A stretch of DNA of 64,000 bases, taken from NCBI RefSeq assembly GCF_021462225.1, contig NC_061804.1, positions 38,329,975 through 38,393,974 on the forward strand. Reading direction: 5' to 3'. This document shows positions 47,652-58,159 of the stretch, piece by piece. This stretch comes from Girardinichthys multiradiatus. Taxonomy: Eukaryota > Chordata > Actinopteri > Cyprinodontiformes > Goodeidae. The stretch's first letter is position 1. Each line of letters opens with the position of its first letter. A program made the position numbers and the translations under genes. Under the pieces are notes generated by a model. The model worked only from the letters and a program-made list of their open reading frames with translations, was not told where the DNA came from and did not search any database.

Positions 47652-48372
47652 TCAGTTACACCAGTTATTAAAGACTGGAAATAATGATTCACCAATCATC
47701 AACTGTGTGTGTGTTCGACACACATCTACATCATTAGAATCAAGAAGATTATGTGAACAAATGGAAATTGAACATTGATAAAACTTATAAAAAAAAACAT
47801 CATCATGAGAGTCACTTTCAGACTCATCCGAGCAATCCAAGGGTTCCCCTTCACCTGTGAGGAGGAGCATCTGATATGACCTGCAATAATAAAACCCTTT
47901 CATTTACCAAAGGTAGCTGTAAACCAATCAGACAAAGAATCAGCACCAGAGTCAGGGAGCCAGGGTGCATAATCCATCCAGAGCTCTGGTTACTGAACCA
48001 TCAGGACCTGTTATTTGGAATAAAAGTACAACATAAAGGACCAAACATTGAACAGACACCTCCCTTTTCAGCCAACAACATGTCTAAAGCCATTCTGGCT
48101 TGCCATGACAGAAGAGAACTGGAGGATAATTGGTCAGTTATGCCGACCATTGCATCTCTGGTGATGTTTGCTAAGCGCTGCATATTGTAGTGGACATAAT
48201 TAATGCGATCAATGTTTTTGTTAGGAGTAATCCAAAGAAATATTGATTCAAACCCATTGACAACATGACTGGCTAACTTATACTCATCTGGAACACAACG
48301 TGGGAGAGCAGCAGTAGTGAAAAGTTATGGTCTGGCTGATGAACAGGCAATACACTCTGTCATGTTATTGAT
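47652..48372 (-). pseudogene. Retroviral env remnant (surface tail and transmembrane subunit)
   Basis: The minus-strand frame carries a CXXC motif near its start and, near 48045, the conserved gammaretroviral-type transmembrane block with a CX6CC cysteine motif, preceded by the usual Leu-Ala-rich immunosuppressive-like stretch. An in-frame stop lies near 48333. A frameshift directly after the CX6CC block (about 48001) and several later stops destroy the membrane anchor and cytoplasmic region. The leader, most of the surface subunit and the cleavage site are absent. The plus-strand open frame at 47876-48190 is only its antisense. The protein is not functional. Confidence 0.8.
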
Positions 48373-48527
48373 TTTAGCGTAAATGTTATCCATTCTAACC
48401 AGGTGTTTTTGTCAGAAAATCCAGAAAATCCAACCTGCAATATTTGCCCTGTGGAATATAGTTAGAGTTCGGGTTGACAGAACCTTTTGGATTTGAGTTC
48501 CAGTATACATAAGTCCAGTCCGGACAC

Positions 48528-48584
48528 CAGTTCCTGTAGAGTATCAAAGACAAATCAAGCAAGGCACTAAAAATTTACATAACA
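48528..48584 (-). repeat. 5' LTR stub
   Basis: Fifty-seven bp matching 46933-46989 with one mismatch (c/a near the end). It is all that remains of the second LTR and defines the upper border of the provirus. Confidence 0.85.
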
Positions 48585-48869
48585 CTGCTCAGACAATATG
48601 GCGCACACGTCATCAAATTGGTCTGCGCAACTGTAATCCAAGAAGAAAGCTTCTTCTAAAGATGATTCACAAGAAAGTCTGCCAACAATTTGCTAAAGAC
48701 AAGCAGACTAAGGATATGGATGACTGGAACCATGTCCTGTGGTCTGATGAGAATAAGATAAACATAGTTGGTTCAGATGATGTTAAGCGTGTTTGGCAGC
48801 AACCAGGTGAGGAGTACAACAAGTGTGTCTTGCCTGCAGTTAAGCATGGTTAAGGGAGTTTGTACAAAA

Positions 48870-49045
48870 GATTTAGGCAGGTGTGAAAAAATGCTGTAAA
48901 CAAAGAATGCTTTCAAAAATGGTAGTGTTAATCAATTATTTGTATATCTATATATAGATATATTCTCACTGAAGGTATCAAAACAGTGAATGAAAATAAC
49001 CTAATATGGAATTATGCAGCAAGCAAAAAGTTTTAAAAGTTAATG
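48870..49045. repeat. Two Tc1 terminal-repeat fragments
   Basis: The text 48870-48945 (agatttaggcaggtgtgaaa) resembles the end of one fish Tc1 family. The text 48965-49045 (actgaaggtatcaaaacagt, then tatggaattatg) resembles the terminal repeat of the DD38E element whose fuller copy is at 59330-59475. Both are short remnants. Confidence 0.4.
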
Positions 49046-49050
49046 AGTCA

Positions 49051-49053
<3 letters not shown>

Positions 49054-49098
<45 letters not shown>

Positions 49099-49246
49099 TA
49101 TATATATATAAATGTATAGATATATATAAATATATATATAGATATATATCCATATCTCTCTCTCGCTCTTTCTTTCTCTCTATATTTATAGCTATATCTA
49201 TATATAGCTATAGATATATAGCTATATCTATATATATATCTATAGA
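49054..49246. repeat. TA-rich microsatellite
   Basis: Mostly (TA)n with a short CT-rich interruption near 49155-49180. Frames through it encode only Tyr-Ile repeats. Confidence 0.9.
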
Positions 49247-49279
49247 TACACTCACCAGCCACTTTATTAGGTACACCTT

Positions 49280-49345
49280 GCCAGTACCGGGTTGGACCCC
49301 CATTTGCCTTCAGAACTGCCTTAATCCTTCGTGGCATAGATTCAA
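49280..49345 (-). pseudogene. Family D transposase, C-terminal remnant
   Basis: The minus strand gives [20 protein letters not shown], the conserved end of this Tc1 transposase type. No catalytic residue is included. Confidence 0.75.
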
Positions 49346-50034
49346 CAAGGTACTGGAAACATTCCTCAGAGAGTTTTATTTCTCTTTAGTATCTTTATGT
49401 TTAATTGTGTTTTATTATTTGTTCCTTTGCTCTCTTCTTGTTTACTAGTTTATTTTCTGTTTCCTTTCCAGTTAATTCAATCAGTGTTCTTAGGTTTGTT
49501 TACTTTTGTATTCAGGTTTTCTTTATGGGTTCTTTGTCTGTTCTTAGGTTGTTATTGTTGTTCCGTCTAGTTTCTCTGTTTACTTTAGTCATTTGATTAT
49601 TTATCTTTGTCTATAGGTTTGCTTGGTCTGTGTTTCTGTTTATTGTTTATTAGTTACTTTGCCCATGCTCAGTCTTTGTATTTGTTTCACCTATTCCTTC
49701 TGTCTCCATGCCTCCTTGTCACACCTGTTCCCTGTTTTCACTGATTACCTGCTCTTTGTTATCCCTCAGTATATTAGTTGGTTTTGTGTCATTGTTTGTG
49801 GCTGGTTCCTTGTGTTTGTCATACCCCGTTCTCAACCCACGTATTGGTGCTGAGTTTTTTCCATGTGCCTGCAGAACCTCTTGTACGTTTTTGGATCAGG
49901 ACTTTGTTTGTATCGGCAGTGCCTTGTTTGGTTTCTTTTGAAAACCTCTGGAAATAAAGCTAAAACCTTTTACAACATGATGCTGCCCAGCTCTTGTCTG
50001 CACTTTGGTCCGCCCGCAAACCATTTTATGACAA
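49345..50034 (+). mobile_element. LTR-like segment inside family D element
   Basis: This T-rich, GT-rich segment ends ccattttatgaca, has AATAAA at 49953-49958 and tgcactttggtcc before the end, all as in the solo LTR 37024-37415. The upper border is the expected CA end; the lower border lacks TGTCA, so the copy is truncated or joined by deletion. It replaces the middle of the Tc1 transposase. Confidence 0.55.
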
Positions 50035-50178
50035 TTTTCTCTTTTTCGGACCATTCTCTGTAAACCCTAGAGATAGTAGTGCATGAAAATCCCAGTAGAT
50101 CAGCAGTTTCTGAAATATTCAGACCAGCCCGTCTGGTACCAACATCCATGCCACGTTTAAAGTCACTTAAATAACCTT
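50035..50178 (-). pseudogene. Family D transposase, N-terminal helix-turn-helix remnant
   Basis: The minus strand reads DFKRGMDVGTRRAGLNISET then ADLLGFSCTTISRVYREWSE, the first DNA-binding domain of a Tc1 transposase. It ends where the LTR-like segment begins. Confidence 0.75.
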
Positions 50179-50323
50179 TCTAACCTATTCTGATGCTCGG
50201 TTTGAACTGCAGCAGATCATCTTGACCATGTCTAAGGCATTGAGTTGCTATCATGTGATTGGCTGATTAGAAATTTGCGTTAATGAGCAGTTGGACAGGT
50301 GTACCTAATAAAGTGGCCGCTGA

Positions 50324-50326
<3 letters not shown>

Positions 50327-50369
<43 letters not shown>
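50327..50369. repeat. TA microsatellite
   Basis: A (TA)n tract immediately beside the family D element, which targets TA. Confidence 0.9.
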
Positions 50370-50376
<7 letters not shown>

Positions 50377-50639
50377 ATGTATATACTTTCATATATAATA
50401 TGAAAGTGATCATTTTTTGAGCAAATATCGAAAGGATTTTGTTAGAACAATATGTCCTGTACAGGACAGATGGCATTTCATGTTTGGAAAAACCATTAAT
50501 TACTTAATATAATTTTATTATATAAAATGTTATATATTCATTTTTTATTTAATATATATTTAATATATTCAAAAGAAAGTTTGTCATAGAAGTCACAATT
50601 AATTTATTTAGAGTAATCTTTAGCCAGTCTTGTCTTTGC

Positions 50640-50945
50640 TCAACCCTCCATGGATTCAGATATTTCTCATGTTACTCTGCATGACACTATAACCCATCTG
50701 AAAGCAGTTCAGGTGGCTACGTTTGTATGCATAATAAATGGTGCCACCTCAGTTGGATCAGACTTCTTCCTCCTGTACAGCTTCTTGTGTTTTAAGTCCT
50801 TTCTTAGTGTACGCATGATTATTACAATACTATCCAAAATGCTGAATAACAGCAAAATCTCTTCATGGCTCAATCTAAACATGAAATAGAGCTTAACCAG
50901 TTCCAATAGACATTTTCTCAGCTGCTTATCTGCACCGCCATACAT
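50640..50945 (-). pseudogene. Integrase-type (rve) transposase N-terminal fragment
   Basis: The minus frame gives LLELVKLYFMFRLSHEEILL, then LRKDLKHKKLYRRKKSDPTE. This resembles the N-terminal helix-turn-helix region of integrase-core proteins encoded by fish DNA transposons (IS3EU- or Ginger-like). The catalytic DDE core is not present, and text below 50709 changes frame. The family name is tentative. Confidence 0.4.
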
Positions 50946-50949
50946 TTTA

Positions 50950-51840
50950 TGATGTTATAAAGTAAATATATATTATGTTCCAGCAATAACATGTATGAAA
51001 ATTTTAGTGTTTAAACTATATAACTTTTAGATTACTACAATATTATTAACGTACATGTTGTTCTTTCTTGAATGCTGGAATGCGGTGAGTTTTGAAAATT
51101 CTGTTTACAGTCTTTGTTCATCTTGTTTTTTTGGTATATTTCACCTCTGATAAGTTGACAGAAGTCTGAGCTCTTGTATCTTTGTGTTAACCTTTCAGAA
51201 GACTTCAGTGATTTCCCTTAGAATTTTGAGACTTCTGTTCAGTTTTTGTTTTTTGTAAGATCACAATGGATGATGCCAAATTATGCTAACTAGCGTTTTG
51301 ATGTTCATGCTAGAATTGTTTTCTTCATGTTTATTACTGCTTGGGTTCTGACTTAACACTTACACACAGAACATGAAATGTTCCCATGTCCTAACAAACT
51401 CCATGTTGTACCTTTGTGGATTTTCTAAGGGAAGAGTCTATTTGATTAATTTATTCCAAAGATTAATTAATTATAATTACTATAGATTATTTATAATTAT
51501 TACATGCTAATTATAACATTATTATGCTTTTCCAATATTATTTCCCATTTTTTCGCAGAGAAAATGCAATGTCCAACACCTCAATGCCTTTTCTCAAGGA
51601 ATTAGCAGTAGTGCATAGTCCATCATAAGTGTTTAAATCATTCTTTCACTGAAAGTTAAATTCTTGTTTTAGTTTGGGTGTTTGTTTCAGTAGTACATTT
51701 GCTTTTTTCTGGAGTAAAACATCAGAAATGTTCAATGTGTGATTGTGTCTCATATATTGTTGAACATTATACATGTTAGGCAATTACATTTCAAAAAGGT
51801 TTTGAATATGAGCTAAACTAATGGAGTGTTGTATAACAAC
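50950..51840. other. AT-rich spacer
   Basis: No gene or repeat recognised. Confidence 0.5.
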
Positions 51841-52629
51841 TGTCAGGTTCACTAGCTGTGTGCAGACTGGTGTGTGGCTTGGTTTGTGTGTTTCTACTCA
51901 CCACTCCTTTGCAGGGTGCCAGTAGCAGGTGTGGCGCCACAGCTGCAATTGGTTAGGGACTAATCAGGAGGAGCATAAAGAGGAACAGACTCCATGAGGA
52001 AGATGCCAGATTGTTTGCTCTCTCAGTGCGTTAAGGGGACCTATGAAACAATATACTAAACAATATATTTCTGTGTTATCATGCAAGATTCTTCCCAGAG
52101 TTGTCCTCCTTCTTTTTCAGGCTCCAGTTCCAGTTCATTCTCAAGCTCCAGTGTTTCAGAGCTCTTTTTCCTCTTTTCTTAGTAAAGGAAGAAATCATCT
52201 CAAGAACCCTGGTAATAATCTTGTGTTGTTCATTTGTCGCCCTTCTGGACCCTGCTGCCTCATCATTCCGTTACTCACCTGCCTTTCCACCCTCCATTAT
52301 CAGCTCCTCCATATGTTTCCTATAAGGTAAAAACAAGAACCAATCAATATCAAACTCCCACTCACCATCTTCTGCCAGCCTCAGCCTGTGGATCTGCTCA
52401 CCTCTGCCTGGGTCATTTCCCTCATCACTAACAGTAAGAAGTTTTGTTTTGTATTTTGATTATTTTGGGTTGCTGATTATTGTGTTCATTATTATTCATC
52501 TTCTGTGCCTGCCCATTCCTTTGTGTTTATTTTCTTAGTTCTCTCTTGGTTTATGCTCTTTGAATATTGGTTTAGAATCTCAGTTTCTTCTCACACAGAG
52601 AAAACTCAAAGCGATCCAGAACCTGTCAC
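51841..52629 (+). repeat. Dispersed repeat R2, copy b
   Basis: Similar to 32899-33680. It opens TGTCAGGTTC and closes GAACCTGTCA, inverted ends with one mismatch that also satisfy TG...CA. No transposase or AATAAA near the end is obvious. It could be a non-autonomous DNA element or a solo LTR. Confidence 0.6.
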
Positions 52630-53045
52630 TACAACCTACGGAAGAACATTCAGTCTGTGTGGGGTGGGAGAACTAAATGTAAATACAGGAAGCAAAAACT
52701 GTATTCTGAGCTAGTCGAAAACCTGAAGAACATAGTCATATCATTGGTGTGTCTATCTGTACTATTGTCAGGTAAAATTATTGGAGATGTATACTGAATT
52801 GATTTTAACAATATTTATCAAACTTTGCATGGGGCTTTTTGCTATAAGAAAATGACATGCAAGCTTTGTTTATTAGCTTGTTTACTTTACTGTATCCCAC
52901 AATGGAGCGCAAACCTAAAAGACATTTAGATCAAGCCTGCTGCAAATAGCCATTGCTGTGTTGGATCGATGTTGGATCACATTCAGCCCCATAAACAACC
53001 TGCTCTATAGTTGCAACCGTATCGAGATCACCTCCTGCAAACAGT
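52630..53045. other. Spacer, nothing recognised
   Basis: AT-rich, with no gene or repeat recognised. Confidence 0.5.
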
Positions 53046-53049
53046 TTCG

Positions 53050-53420
53050 GTACTGTTGTGTTCATATCTACAAACAAACCACACTATAGGGGGACTAAAT
53101 ACCTCAGTTAGCCCTGTTTGGTTCTCTTTTTCTGTGTTTATCAGCTGTCTTCCTGCAGCTTCCCTGCTGTACTGCATTCCACTAATTAGTCCCACCTGGT
53201 TTTCATGCCACCCATCCACTTTCCCAGTAATTTATAAGCCAGTAAGATTTGTCATCATCTCGCTTTATTCTTCTGTTGGTGTGTTCTCCTTTGTCTGTCT
53301 TTTTGCCTCATCTGTATTTCTAGTATTAGTATTATTGAACCTTTCATTATTACGTTATTATACCTGCTGTTTGCCTGTATTTGGATCCTCCACAACATTG
53401 AAACACGACAGATTACAGAG
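53050..53420 (+). repeat. Possible LTR-like dispersed repeat
   Basis: Text such as cagctgtcttcctgcagctt and tttgcctgtatttggatcct resembles a common fish interspersed repeat ending in ...cacgaca. Borders and class are not resolved. Confidence 0.35.
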
Positions 53421-53459
53421 ATAAGACATACTGGCAATTTGACACTGTATTAATTTAAC

Positions 53460-53700
53460 AATCAGGAAACGTGTCAGAACTGTAGAAACCCCTAACAGCC
53501 CTTACTCCTCCTCATGTTAGTAACCAGCTTGGTCACACTCTGCGGTGAGATGGCATCCTACTCTTCAATCGGCATTTGTTGCAAGTCAGCCAATGTGTTT
53601 TTTTGATCATTCTGCCAAGGACAGCACTCAGAAGCTGATCCTACAAGTGTTCAGTGATCATTTCGACCAATCTATTCCCAAATACAAAGGGTGGTACCTA
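53460..53700 (-). pseudogene. Decayed DDE transposase C-terminal fossil
   Basis: The minus strand near 53505-53560 reads DAISPQSVTKLVTNMRR, similar to the conserved C-terminal P-Q-x-x-x-x-L-V-x-S-M-R-R block of Tc1-like transposases. Everything else is too diverged to align by eye. Confidence 0.4.
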
Positions 53701-53820
53701 ATCAGCCTGTTTTCTTTGGGGTTAGGGGACTTTGTGCCACGACTGAGTGCCAAGAAAAAGCCCAACAGATTTACTTTCACAAGTGGAGCATTACACCTAA
53801 CGCTTTAAAGCTCTGCTTGA

Positions 53821-54455
53821 TATTTAGAAGAAGAAACTTTATTACAAACTGCTTTCGGATTATTTCAGTTCATATGGACACAGAGACAGAAATGAAAAGA
53901 AAAAAAATAGGAAGCACGAAAGAGAGGGAGGTTGGGCAAAAAGGAAAAGGGTAGAGAAGGAGAAAAGAATGGGGGAAAGAAAGGTTGAAGAGAATACAAG
54001 ATAACACCCTACTTGCTTCTACACCTGCAGAAACATTCATATTACCAGCTTTTTTACCAAAAAGTGCATGGTACTTATCAATGCAAGATGTATTTAGGTG
54101 TAAATGCGGCTCAATATAGAACATTTGTGTATCTTGTGCACTTGTGGGTTTGAGTGTGAGCGCACTTGTGTATACAAGGTTTCTCCATAAAAATATGCAA
54201 TAGTGAGTGTGAGGAGCCACAGACCCGCACCCTGAACCCGGGACACATATGGAGGAGATCCGAGCCACAAAGATCCAGAGGCCCCCCAGAGCACAGGAAC
54301 CCTTGACATGCCAACGCACTAGCAGAGTGCTGTTGACAGTTGTTTCTCTGATTGATGCTGCCTTGCCTGGCCTGTTATATTAGGTGGGCTGCCATGCTTT
54401 GGTCAGTCTGCAATTGTGCCATACTCTTTCTATTTACATTTGATGGATTGAATAG
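53821..54455. other. Spacer
   Basis: Purine-rich in the first 150 bp (gaaaagaaaaaaaataggaa near 53895). No gene recognised. Confidence 0.45.
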
Positions 54456-54788
54456 AGGCTGCACGGTGGCACAGTTGGTAGTACTGTTGCCTTGCAATAA
54501 GAAGGTCCTGGGTTTGACTTCTGGCTGGTGGGTCTTTCTGCATGGAGTTTGCATGTTTTCCCCATGTATGCATTCGTTCTTTCTGGGTTCTCCAGCTTCT
54601 TCCCACAGTCCAAAAACATGAGTGGGTGTGTGTATGGTTGTTTTTCCTGTGTTTCCCTTCAAAAGACTGACAACCTGTCCAGGGTGTACCCCGCCTCTCG
54701 CAGGCAGGGTACTGCAGGAGATAGGCACCAGCTCCCCCACGAACCAGTATGGAAGAAGTGGGTTTAGAAAATGGATGGATTGATTGAA
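54456..54788 (+). mobile_element. tRNA-derived SINE, family 1, plus strand
   Basis: A near-complete copy: gcacggtggcacagttggta (A-box region, 54461-54480), gtcctgggtttgactt (B-box region, 54505-54520), a body with ctgtccagggtgtaccccgc, and a (GGATT/GATG) tail near 54770-54788. The inverted older copy is at 30368-30718. Confidence 0.8.
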
Positions 54789-54898
54789 TAGAGCTCTGTG
54801 AGATGCTCAGAGTTTGAGATTTTGTTTTATAACCTAACCCTTCTTTAAATGTATCCACAACATTCTCTCTTACCTGTCTGCTGTGTTCCTTGGTCTTC

Positions 54899-55140
54899 AT
54901 TCAATTCAATTCATTTTATTTATATGGCCCCAATTCACAACACATCATCTCAAGGAACTTTACAAAGTTATTTCAAACGAATCATACAGAATCCAAATTA
55001 AACACAGACATTAATCGATCCTAGTTATCAAACAGTGCAGTCAAATTCAATTTATTATTCAAATAGGTTAAAATGTTTGCTAAACCCACCAGAAAGCATC
55101 GAGTCAGAGACTGCTGGTTGTTCACCAGTGTTGTCTAAAT
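54899..55140. repeat. Fish interspersed repeat beginning (ATTCA)n
   Basis: It starts attcaattcaattcatttt, continues atggccccaattcacaacac and atctcaaggaactttac, matching a widespread fish repeat from memory. The ATTCA run is the inverse of the tail of the LINE fragment at 43830-43858, so it may be a LINE or SINE 3' end on the minus strand. Confidence 0.45.
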
Positions 55141-56410
55141 TACCTTTGCACTTTGCCCATGTTTTCCCATCATCTGTCTAAGCTCTTCTTTTATGTTTCC
55201 TATCAATTCCTTTTAATAGTGTTATGCTTAGTCAAACCAGACAATGCCTCTTATCTGCTAAAACATAAAAACTGCAGGGAGGTAGTAATAGTAAAATGAG
55301 AAGATCGTACCCTATAGTTAAACTTTTTGGGAGGTTTCAGTGAAACTGCTAACTTTTCTTTATGCCTATGCAGCTGTGGCAGTGGATCTTAATAATGCCA
55401 CTACATACCTCTTGTCCTGTTTACCATGTGCTTATCATCTCCAGCTACACCTGTAAAATTTAACTGCAAAACCTGACATGGGGGAGGAAAAATTTATGCC
55501 ATTCAGAGTTTATGGAGCAGCTTTTGTTCCTTATTGTATTCTGCATTTTGGGAGGGGGGTTCTTTAGTGGCTCGGTAAACACCGATTTTCTGCCAGAGCC
55601 AATAGCACTCAATGGGCTCACCCTCCCTTCAGATAACGACTGAAAGCATTTCTCAAGGCTTTTAAACACTTCTGGTATGAGTCCTCTGCGGCCTTGATGG
55701 ACTGTCTACACTAATCCATATCAGCTCCACACCTCCCTTACCTTTGCATGGATGAAGTTGTGCTTTTTTTATTGGAGCTGAAGTGGACAGAACAGCTCTT
55801 TAGGGAAATATCTGTTTTTAATAGCTTGGGAGGGGGCTGAAAAGCCATTATGAGTTTTATTTCATAAACTCAACATCATCCCCCTCTGGCTTTTCTCAAT
55901 GCATATAAAATTTTAATAGTCCATAATAAAATTCTTGTTTAAGTTAATGTGTCATTAACTTGAAATAAAGCAGTTTATTTGTTGTAATTCTCTCTGTTCC
56001 ACAGAAGGAGCCTTGGCTTCTGTCAGATCCAGTGTGGTTGGTTCCTTTGTTGACACTTAGCCAGAAAGGAGTAATTGGAACTCTGAGGAAAAATGAGAAA
56101 AGGGGGAGACAAAAATGCAGAGGATGAATTTGAAATTGAGAGATAAAGGGTTTAATCTATGGGTTGTCATCCCAGTGCCAAATTAAATTCACCACTACTT
56201 TGATTGGGATAGGCCTTGGACTGTAGATCTAATAGGAGGGATTGGGAGAGGGATGGTCTGCAGTCTGCAGGTCAATCCTGGTCAGAGTTTCCTCCACTGA
56301 GAGGACAGGAAAAAAATGACTATAAGCTCAGGAGTAAAATGTACCTTTCTTTAAAGCTACAAGCCAGACCTTTTGGTAGAATTATTCAAGCTCACTTTAG
56401 ATCTAGTTTG
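55141..56410. other. Single-copy-like spacer
   Basis: No gene recognised. The stretch 55740-56070 has balanced composition and no repeat signature; a conserved non-coding element is possible. Confidence 0.4.
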
Positions 56411-56414
56411 ACAC

Positions 56415-57690
56415 CCACAGGCACATCTCAAATAATGTGAATATTAATGGGCTACATTAAGAAAAAGTTCAATATTTATTGTTACTCATTTCAGAAAGTG
56501 AAACTCATATAGAGAGTCATTACACAGAGTAAAAATATATAACAAAAGCCTTTGTTTCTTGTGATTTGGCTTACAGATAAATAAAAAGGATATTGTGAGA
56601 AAAGATAAATACTGGAAACTCCTGGTGTCACACCCTCATCAGCCAATTAACCCAAAACACCTGCAAAGTTTCCTGAGATTCTAAATGCCCACTTATTGAG
56701 AAGGCAGCTTACTTACAAATGTCCAACAGGCGGTCATTGACACCTTCCATAAGGAAAAACCACAGGACGTTGTGACAGTTCTGAGAGGACTGTCAAGTAA
56801 AATCCATTTAAGAATTTGGGGGAGCTTTACAAGGAGTGGACTGAGGCTGTAGTACATCAAGAGCACAAAGATGCACAAATGAATCCTACACATGGGCTAC
56901 AAGCATCTTACTTGGGCTGAGGAGAAAAATAACTGGACTGGTTTTTCAGTGGTCCAAATTCCTCTTTTCAGAATAAAGTAAAGTTTGCATTTCATTTGGT
57001 AATTAATGTTCCAGAATTCCACTTTGTAGTGTCCACAGTCATTGATGGTTTGGGTGCCATGTCATCTGCTGGTGTTGGTCCACCGTGTTTCCTAAAGTCC
57101 ACAGTCAACATAGCCTTCTACCCACACATTCTAGAGCACTTTATGCATCCTTCTACTTAGAAGCTTAATGGAGATCCTGATTTCATTTTCCAGCAGGACT
57201 TGGCACCTGATTTAATGATCATAGCTTGATTGTCCAGCAAACTTACTGACCTGAAACCCATAATGGGTTATTGCCAAAGGGAAGATGAGACACACCAACT
57301 CCAACAAAGCAGATGGCCAAAAGACCACTGTCAAATGCTTCTATTTCACCTCAGCAGTGCCACAGGCTAATCACGTCCATGTCATGCTGCACTGATGCAT
57401 TAATTCATGCTGAATGAGGCTCAACCAAGTACTGAGTGCACAGAAAAGAACATATTTTTCTGACATTTCTGTTTAAAATTTCCCTTTTCTTTGATCCCCT
57501 CTAGTATACTAATTTTATGAGACATTGAATTTGGTGTTTTCATGACCTATAAGCCACAATCATCAAATTTACACAAAATTAAAGCCTGAAATATGTCACT
57601 TTATGTGTAATGAATCTATATGATACATGTTTCAATTTGTGAAATAAGTGCAAAATATTTAATGGTTTCACAATATTTTAGGTTTTTGAA
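56415..57690 (+). pseudogene. Old Tc1-like element related to family B
   Basis: The stretch 57045-57093 (tgccatgtcatctgctggtg) aligns with the family B transposase at 5855-5905, and cagcaggacttggcacctga near 57192 matches the second catalytic Asp block (QQDLAPD). Other blocks, such as cagcagtgccacaggctaat near 57352, match the C-terminus. Stops and frame changes are throughout. Divergence is much greater than between the two family B copies, so this is an older relative. Confidence 0.7.
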
Positions 57691-57775
57691 GGGATTTAAA
57701 AAAAAAAATGAAACCATATAGATGAACTACCAATGTTGTTTTTTTCTTTGATATAAACTGTGATCTAATCAATAT

Positions 57776-57777
57776 AT

Positions 57778-57809
<32 letters not shown>

Positions 57810-58100
57810 TCCTGTCTTGGCATCACAGTGAGAACCATTTTCCCAATTTCACCATCAAACTGAGGACCGTTTGTACCAAAGTGAGGACATTTTGCTGGTC
57901 CTCACGACCTATTTTGCTAACGGTTAAGTTTAGGACTAAGGTGTGAATTGACTTTAGGTTAGGGTTAGGCATGCACTGGTAATGGTTAGGTTTAGGGTTA
58001 TTGTCAGGGTTAGGGCATAGAAAGGGTTGAAAATGACTGAAAATCAATGGAAGTCAATGGAAGTCAACAGATGGTCCTCACCACATATAGCAAAACAAGA

Positions 58101-58133
<33 letters not shown>

Positions 58134-58150
58134 TATGTATGTATGTATGA
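57776..58150 (-). repeat. CA-flanked telomere-like composite repeat, copy 2
   Basis: An inverted copy of 963-1310: a (TG)n array near 57783-57810, a body with aggtttagggttattgtcag and gggttaggcatgcactggta, then (TG)n at 58100-58123 and (TATG)n. Shared single-base features with copy 1 extend across the whole body. TTAGGG-like units are interspersed rather than in uniform tandem. Confidence 0.85.
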
Positions 58151-58159
58151 TATTTGAGT

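Larger units (their letters stand above)
46595..48584 (-). mobile_element. Endogenous retrovirus, internally deleted
   Basis: In minus orientation the order is: 5' LTR stub (48584-48528), env remnant, polypurine tract, and complete 3' LTR (46989-46595). Gag, pol, the primer-binding site and most of the 5' LTR are missing, so the copy is a deletion derivative. It interrupts the family C Tc1 element. It cannot replicate. The env type (see below) suggests a gammaretrovirus-like fish ERV. Confidence 0.8.
46325..48856 (+). pseudogene. Tc1-like transposase, family C, interrupted
   Basis: The N-terminal part (46325-46594) contains KELSDEMK, a stop, then KIANTLKLSCCVVVKTI, another stop, FNRTGSTQSRP and LSAHARHHIQRL: the two DNA-binding subdomains. 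After the proviral insertion, 48585-48856 gives LLLKMIHKKVCQQFAKDKQT and HVLWSDENKINIVGSDDVKR, which holds the first catalytic Asp, then VLPAVKHG and a stop. The rest of the catalytic core is absent. The provirus is therefore younger than this Tc1 copy. Confidence 0.8.
46134..48860 (+). mobile_element. Tc1-like element, family C, split by a provirus
   Basis: The left end (acagtgtctcacaaacgtga) and transposase N-terminal text run to 46594. The same element resumes at 48585 with gctcagacaatatgg and the transposase middle, then is lost at about 48860. Removing 46595-48584 restores the expected join near cagcctgccagt/gctcag. The right terminal repeat is missing. Confidence 0.8.
49249..50326 (-). 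mobile_element. Tc1-like element, family D, copy 1, with internal replacement
   Basis: The ends read cactcaccagccactttatt and the inverted cactcagcggccactttatt, with TA on both sides (49247-49248 and 50327-50328). Transposase C-terminal text lies next to the left end and N-terminal text next to the right end. The middle is replaced by an LTR-like segment (49345-50034). A second family D fragment is at 62598-63290. Confidence 0.88.

Noticed and set aside
47876..48190. 104-codon plus-strand open frame
   Set aside because: It is antisense to the env remnant, which has the recognisable motifs on the minus strand.
46933..48584. Paired 57-bp direct repeats as a CRISPR-like or tandem array
   Set aside because: Only two copies, located at the outer edges of a provirus; they are explained as LTR ends.
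48978..49337. 119-codon minus-strand frame with Tyr-Ile repeats
   Set aside because: Only the first 20 or so residues ([14 protein letters not shown]) are real Tc1 C-terminus; the rest is a TA microsatellite.
53050..53420. 137-codon hydrophobic plus-strand frame near 53011-53424 as a membrane protein
   Set aside because: The underlying T-rich text resembles a common interspersed repeat; the hydrophobicity follows from T-rich codons.
54461..54530. Possible tRNA gene (A- and B-box-like motifs)
   Set aside because: It belongs to a SINE head, without a foldable acceptor stem and with a SINE body and tail. The same applies to 30930-31012.
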